Below are positions 32,683 to 37,252 of a DNA stretch of 37,252 nt, in pieces. The notes under the pieces are model-generated. The model was not told the origin of the DNA. It ran no database searches and saw only the letters and a list, made by a program, of their open reading frames with translations. The translations under genes were made by a program, and so were the position numbers. The DNA is from Planctomycetota bacterium. Its GTDB lineage: Bacteria > Planctomycetota > UBA1135 > GCA-002748355. Location of the stretch: NCBI GenBank assembly GCA_026984035.1, contig JALSSW010000167.1:1-37252 (forward strand). The letters are read 5' to 3'. Every line of letters starts with the position of its first letter. Positions within the stretch are counted from its first letter, which is position 1.

Positions 32683-35600
32683 TTACGGGTCGGTCCTGGA
32701 TTCTTTCAATGGGCGAGGCAGGGCGGCTGCCCGGAAAAGGTTTTTTACGAAGGCCCAGGCATCGTCAAGAATTGTGTAGGTAAGGGGGACGATGGTAGGA
32801 GTGAGGAGGGTTCCGAGGAACAACCCGAGAGCGACCACGCTGGCCAGACCCTGGTAGGAGAAACCTTGCGAGCTTCCTTGGTCTTGGAAAATCATAGGTA
32901 GGAGGCCAACGATTGTGGTTCCTGCAGTCATGAGGATGGGGCGGAGGCGATCTCTTGTGCCTTCCAGGATGGCGGAGTGCCGATCGAGGCCTTGGGCTTG
33001 GAGGCGGATAATGTGGTCGAGGAGGACGATTCCGTTGTTGACAAGGACGCCGACCAGGACAATGAGGCCGAGGTAGGCGGGGACATCCAGCATCCCCCCA
33101 AAGGTGTAAAAAAGAGCTAGGCCGCCGAGGAGGGCGAGGGGCAGAGTTGCGTAAATTGCGAACGGGAGGATGACGGACTCAAAAAGGACGCCCATGACAA
33201 GGAAGACCAGAAGGAGTCCCAGCATGAGAGCCTTGGCCATCTCGGCCATTTGAGCTCCCTGTTTATGAGCGCTTCCGCCGATGCTCCATGAATAGCCCCG
33301 CGGGACAGGCCAGCTCTTCATAAGGAAAAAGAGTCCGCGCTGGAACTGGTCCAAGCTGACATCTTTGGGGCGGGAACCTGCAATTCGGAGAGAAAGTCTC
33401 CCGTTTTCCCGAACAATGCTTCCGTAGCCCTTGCTCAGTTCGAAGCGGGCCAGTTGGGAAAGGCGTGGATTCCCTCGACCGCGCGCAAATATGCGCATGG
33501 CCTTTAGGTCTTTGAGTTCAAGGTCCGCGCTGTCATCGTATTCGGCAATGAGACGGAGATCGCTTCCATCGGGGCGTTGGATACGGGAGACTTCTTGGCC
33601 CCGTAAGCCGGCTCCGACAATCCAATTGAGGATCTGGGACTCGACCCCGAGTTCTTGCATGCGGCGGCGATCCATGCGCATGAGGATTTCGTCTTGCCCT
33701 TCGCTTTGGCCCAGGTCTACATCCGAAGCAAGCCCGGAGGCGAGCAGGCCCTTCTTGATTTTTTTTGCCCAGGCCTGGAGGAAATCGGAGTCCCGCCCAT
33801 CAATTCGGATCATGAAACCATGATCTCCTTCCCGGGCCTGCTCCCCACGTCCGGCCACCTGAGAGCTGACAGTTGTTTCGATTCCCGGAATTTCGGGGAG
33901 TCCTTTTTTGATTTTTTCTGTTATGGCTTCGACTTGCTTGCTGGTCGTGCCTTTTTTAAAGGTCAAATTGAGCTGGGATGTTTTGCGATTGACTCGGGCG
34001 GTAACGTACTTGAGGTCCCAATCTTTTTTGTGATCGAGGAGGATCTTTTCGAATTGCAAACAAACCTGGTCTGCCTCCTCTAAGGTGAATCCTCTAGGGA
34101 GTTCCCAATGTACCGAGACTTGTCCGCGGTTGCCCTGGGAGGTTACGTCAGTGCGGGCATTGATCTTCATCATGAAGAAGAAGAGGGCAAGGAGGAGCGT
34201 TGCTCCCAGGGAGGCGAGGATGCGGTGATGCAGGCTGAAGGCTAAAACCCGTCCTTGGATGCGGGAGAGCAGGGGAAGAAGGGAGATGCGGTTGAGTCCT
34301 CGAGAGTGGGAACTTTGGGTGTTTCGGGCAGCGATCGAGGGAGGATGGCGGTCCGTTCTCTCCCGGCGGTGGAGGACCCTTGTGGCGGCGGGAAGGAGGA
34401 TAAGAGCGACAAAGAGGGAGGCCAAAAGGGCGGTGGAAAGGGGGATGCCAAATGCGCTGAGGAGGACTCGGCTTCCCTGGCTGTCGCCCATGAAGAACAT
34501 CGGAAGAAAGACAACGATGCTTGTCAAGGTGGCCAGGAAGACTGCAGTGCTCACTTCGGACACGCCTTGTTGGCAGGCCCTTATCCAGGTGAAGCCTTTT
34601 TGGCGTAATCGGTAGATGTTTTCGAGGACCACGATGGAATTGTCGACCAACATCCCCAAAGCGATTGTGAGACTTGCCATTGAGACCATATTGAAAGTCT
34701 CGCCTCGGAAAAAGAGCACAGAAGAAGCTACAAGGAGGCTGAGGGGCAGGGATAGGGTAATCGCGAGCGTCATCTTCAGACGACGTAAAAACATAAGCAG
34801 GACAAAGAAGGCAAGGATGCCTCCCATGAAAGCGGAGCCAACCAAGTTGTCGATGCTTTCCTGGATGAACCGACCTTGATCAAAAAACCAGATGGGGACC
34901 AGGCCTTTGAGCCTTGGATCGGTTCTTACCAACTTGTCGAAGGTTTCCCGGATACGCCTTGCCGTGTCGACCGCATTGGCGTCGGAGGTCTTTCGCATCA
35001 GACCGTGAATAGCGATTTTTCCGTTCACTCGGGAGATCGAATTGCTGAGGCTACGGACCTTTTTGATTTCAGCGATGTCTCGGAGTTTGAGACCTTGGCC
35101 GATGGGGATGTCTTCAATCGACTTGATGGAGCCGTAGCGGAGATCAGCCGTAACGACAAAGCGGCTGTCCCCTTGAGGAACCGTTCCGATGGGGATGCGC
35201 AGATTGTCCCCGCGCAGTTTTTGGATGAGTTGGAAGAGGTTGAGTCTGTGCTGCTGCACCTTTTTTCTCTGAAAAAGGATGCGAACCGATTGGACGACTT
35301 GACCGAAAAATGTGACTTCACCTACCCCGTCGATGGCCTCGAGTTTAGGGCGAAGCACATTGTCAATGGCATCAAAGGTCTTCTGCTTGGTATCCGGCAG
35401 GCCGATTCCGAAGAACATTAGGGGAATGGTCGTGGATGATTCTCGCCAGGACCACCAGCGGTCGACTTCGGAAGGCCAGGAGGGGCGAGCACGCTGGATA
35501 CGGTCACGGACTTCGGCTACGGCCAGACGTGGATCGAGGCCCGGATTGAGTTCAATGAAAACGCGTACTCCCCGACTGCTGCACCAACCTCGAACCGATT

Positions 35601-35838
35601 CGATTCCAGGGATGGTGAGGAGTTGGCCTTCGAGAGGGGCGTAAATCTTCTCCTCTGTTTCTTTGGGGTTTTGCTCCCGGACAGGGATCCAAAGGTTGAT
35701 TCGACTTCCTGCAAACCCATTGGGGAAGGCTTGGATGGGGAGTTTGAAGAGAGCGATTCCCCCGATCACCAGGATGGTGAGGGTGATCATCAAAACCAAA
35801 ACGGGACGATTGACGAGGGATGCGAGGCGGGTTCCCAT
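32683..35838 (-). CDS. RND efflux transporter permease, HAE1-like
   Basis: A full 1051-residue AcrB-type inner-membrane permease. The N-terminal helix (LVLMITLTILVIGGIALF) is followed by a large periplasmic domain; helices 2-6 include GMLVDNSIVVLENIYR, where AcrB has DD407/408 and here there is D-N. The second half repeats the plan (GLIVLVGVLVNNGIVLLDHI, RLRPILMTAGTTIVGLLPM). It should use the proton gradient to export substrates with a membrane-fusion protein and outer-membrane channel, neither of which is in the window. GGAGG lies 8 nt before the ATG, inside the end of the preceding RND gene, so the two are coupled. Confidence 0.93.
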   Translation of the reverse strand: MGTRLASLVNRPVLVLMITLTILVIGGIALFKLPIQAFPNGFAGSRINLWIPVREQNPKETEEKIYAPLEGQLLTIPGIESVRGWCSSRGVRVFIELNPGLDPRLAVAEVRDRIQRARPSWPSEVDRWWSWRESSTTIPLMFFGIGLPDTKQKTFDAIDNVLRPKLEAIDGVGEVTFFGQVVQSVRILFQRKKVQQHRLNLFQLIQKLRGDNLRIPIGTVPQGDSRFVVTADLRYGSIKSIEDIPIGQGLKLRDIAEIKKVRSLSNSISRVNGKIAIHGLMRKTSDANAVDTARRIRETFDKLVRTDPRLKGLVPIWFFDQGRFIQESIDNLVGSAFMGGILAFFVLLMFLRRLKMTLAITLSLPLSLLVASSVLFFRGETFNMVSMASLTIALGMLVDNSIVVLENIYRLRQKGFTWIRACQQGVSEVSTAVFLATLTSIVVFLPMFFMGDSQGSRVLLSAFGIPLSTALLASLFVALILLPAATRVLHRRERTDRHPPSIAARNTQSSHSRGLNRISLLPLLSRIQGRVLAFSLHHRILASLGATLLLALFFFMMKINARTDVTSQGNRGQVSVHWELPRGFTLEEADQVCLQFEKILLDHKKDWDLKYVTARVNRKTSQLNLTFKKGTTSKQVEAITEKIKKGLPEIPGIETTVSSQVAGRGEQAREGDHGFMIRIDGRDSDFLQAWAKKIKKGLLASGLASDVDLGQSEGQDEILMRMDRRRMQELGVESQILNWIVGAGLRGQEVSRIQRPDGSDLRLIAEYDDSADLELKDLKAMRIFARGRGNPRLSQLARFELSKGYGSIVRENGRLSLRIAGSRPKDVSLDQFQRGLFFLMKSWPVPRGYSWSIGGSAHKQGAQMAEMAKALMLGLLLVFLVMGVLFESVILPFAIYATLPLALLGGLALFYTFGGMLDVPAYLGLIVLVGVLVNNGIVLLDHIIRLQAQGLDRHSAILEGTRDRLRPILMTAGTTIVGLLPMIFQDQGSSQGFSYQGLASVVALGLFLGTLLTPTIVPLTYTILDDAWAFVKNLFRAAALPRPLKESRTDP

Positions 35839-35841
35839 TTT

Positions 35842-37252
35842 TTAGACCTCCATCCCGGGTTCGGGAAGGGGCTTTTCCTCTATGTCTGCAGAAGGGGGCG
35901 ACATGCGCCGGGGGAGGAAGGAATAAACGATGGGAACAAGGATGAGGGTGAGGAGGGTGGCGGAGATGAGGCCGGTGATGACGGTGATGGCCATAGGGCC
36001 TCGAAGTTCCGTGCCCTCTCCGGAGGTTCCGAAGAGACCCTGGAGCGGTAACCATCCGGTCAGGGGAAGCAGTCCGAGAACTGTGGTGAGAGTTGTCATC
36101 AGAACAGGTCGCAGTCGGATGCGGCATCCATCTACAATGGCTTCGAAGGTTTCCTTACCGGATTCTCGTTCCTGGTTGATGCGATCGACGAGGACGATCG
36201 CGTTGTTGACCACAATTCCGGCAAGCATGATCGCTCCCAAGAAAACAACCACTGAGAGAGGGAGATCGAGAAGAACGAGACTGAAGAGAACTCCAATCGC
36301 AGCCATAGGCACAGTAAAGAGAATGATCAGAGGTTGCAGCAAACTCTCGAACTGGGCCGCCATGACTACATAGACAAGGAAGATTGCGAGGAGAAGGGCA
36401 CCCAACATGCTTTTGCTGCTCTTTTCCATCTCTTCCTTTTGGCTTCCCATTCGCACCTCGATTCCCGGGGGGAGATCGAGTCCTGCCATTGCTTCTTCGA
36501 CCTGCTGTTGCACACTGGACATGGCGAGTCCTTGGACCTGTCCGGAGACCGTTGCCCCCCTGCGACCCCCGAGCCTTCTGACTTCGGAGGGTCCTTCTCG
36601 CAGACTTAGATCCGCAACAGTGGAGAGCAAAACAGGCGCCATTCCCTTGGGAGAGAGGTTGAGATTGCGCAGGCTCTGGATGCCTTGGATCTGCTCCGGA
36701 TCCAGGCGCACTCGGACGTCGATCTTTTTATCCCGTTCGCTGAAACGGGTGGGAACCTCTCCTTGGACGCGGGCAGCCAAGCCCTTTGCCGCCGTGGCGA
36801 TGTCGATTCCGGACCTGGCGAGTTGTTCGCGATCAAAACGTATGCGTACCTCGGTATTCCCTCGAGCCAAAGTGCTGCGGATATCGCTCAGATTCGGAAT
36901 GCCTTGAAGTTGAACCATGACCCGCTCGGCAGCCTGGCGAAGCGCAAGGAGGTTGAAGCCGAGGACTTCCACGGAGATCGGTTGTCGGAACGTGAAGATG
37001 GAGGGATTCTGAAAGCGGTAGTTTTGGATCTTGGGTTCTTCTTCCAAGATTTTGCGGCAGAGAGACTTCACCCTGATTTCCTCCCGGGCTTGATCCCGGT
37101 TGGGGGCGAGAACAACACGTAGCCGGGCAGAATGTCTCCCTTCTTCGGATCCACGTAGTTCATCCGCTCCTACCCCCGAAGTCAGGAAGGTGCGGGCGAC
37201 TCCCTTGAGTTTTGCAATTTTTGCTTCGAGAGGTTGGACGATTCGATCGGTG
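35842..37252 (-). CDS. RND efflux transporter permease, partial (5' end outside window)
   Basis: The C-terminal half of a second RND permease. The frame is open from the stop at 35842 to the window edge, so the gene is truncated by the window and not by mutation. The visible part begins in the second periplasmic porter domain (ARTFLTSGVGADELRGSEEG), continues through VEVLGFNLLALRQAAERV and contains helices 8-12, with GAIMLAGIVVNNAIVLVDRI and RIRLRPVLMTTLTTVLGLLP. It lies 3 nt before the second permease, suggesting a two-permease pump of MdtBC-like logic. An internal GTG at 37071 is not a credible start. Confidence 0.92.
   Translation of the reverse strand, partial: TDRIVQPLEAKIAKLKGVARTFLTSGVGADELRGSEEGRHSARLRVVLAPNRDQAREEIRVKSLCRKILEEEPKIQNYRFQNPSIFTFRQPISVEVLGFNLLALRQAAERVMVQLQGIPNLSDIRSTLARGNTEVRIRFDREQLARSGIDIATAAKGLAARVQGEVPTRFSERDKKIDVRVRLDPEQIQGIQSLRNLNLSPKGMAPVLLSTVADLSLREGPSEVRRLGGRRGATVSGQVQGLAMSSVQQQVEEAMAGLDLPPGIEVRMGSQKEEMEKSSKSMLGALLLAIFLVYVVMAAQFESLLQPLIILFTVPMAAIGVLFSLVLLDLPLSVVVFLGAIMLAGIVVNNAIVLVDRINQERESGKETFEAIVDGCRIRLRPVLMTTLTTVLGLLPLTGWLPLQGLFGTSGEGTELRGPMAITVITGLISATLLTLILVPIVYSFLPRRMSPPSADIEEKPLPEPGMEV

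Noticed and set aside
37071..37252. Internal GTG at 37071 as the start of the right-edge RND gene
   Set aside because: The frame continues open to the window edge with RND porter-domain sequence, so the gene starts outside the window.

Overview
The window looks like chromosomal DNA from a free-living, respiring, diderm (Gram-negative-type) bacterium. It carries several predicted lipoproteins, an O-antigen-ligase-type membrane protein, two RND efflux permeases, a PBP4-type peptidase and a Rieske/cytochrome b complex. Gene density is high and base composition is moderately GC-rich. I saw no tRNA, rRNA, CRISPR array, insertion sequence or phage gene. The mix of Hanks-type kinase, TPR/HEAT lipoproteins, a degenerate SGNH-like membrane protein and frequent weak ribosome-binding sites reminds me of Planctomycetota or related lineages, but that is inference; a phylogeny of PurA, FtsY or CdsA would decide it.

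Layout. Positions 1-9150 are accessory: a secreted metzincin-like lipoprotein (-), a divergent Ser/Thr kinase homologue (+), a PerR-type Fur regulator (+), a SAM methyltransferase (-), a TPR lipoprotein followed 4 nt later by a HyuB-type hydantoinase/oxoprolinase subunit (+), and a two-gene unknown unit (-). Positions 9330-15824 are a forward housekeeping run: purA-uppS-cdsA-phoH-ybeY, a FliA/WhiG-type sigma factor, then aat. The sigma gene is preceded by a 9-bp inverted repeat and a 17-codon leader ORF whose end overlaps the sigma start. Positions 15811-20391 hold a degenerate SGNH-like membrane protein (-), a Nudix hydrolase (+), an unknown lipoprotein (-) and a TPR/HEAT lipoprotein (+). Then come galE, an MBL-fold hydrolase and a PBP4-type D-Ala-D-Ala carboxypeptidase, in overlapping or nearly overlapping frames.

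From 23662 to the right edge everything is on the minus strand. Read in the direction of transcription: a tandem pair of RND permeases (the first cut by the window edge), then a respiratory cluster (P460-like cytochrome, Rieske protein, cytochrome b fused to cytochrome c, second P460-like cytochrome), then ribH, nusB, ftsY, an O-antigen-ligase-like protein and an ALDH7-type aldehyde dehydrogenase. The last three overlap by 4 nt each and are probably translationally coupled.

The most unusual module is the respiratory cluster at 29475-32498. Two 179-residue paralogous monohaem P460-like cytochromes bracket a Rieske protein and a cytochrome b whose C-terminus carries its own c-type haem domain. 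The order suggests a dedicated quinol-oxidising complex with two small soluble or lipid-anchored redox or small-molecule-binding partners. Second is the leader-ORF/inverted-repeat control region of the sigma factor.
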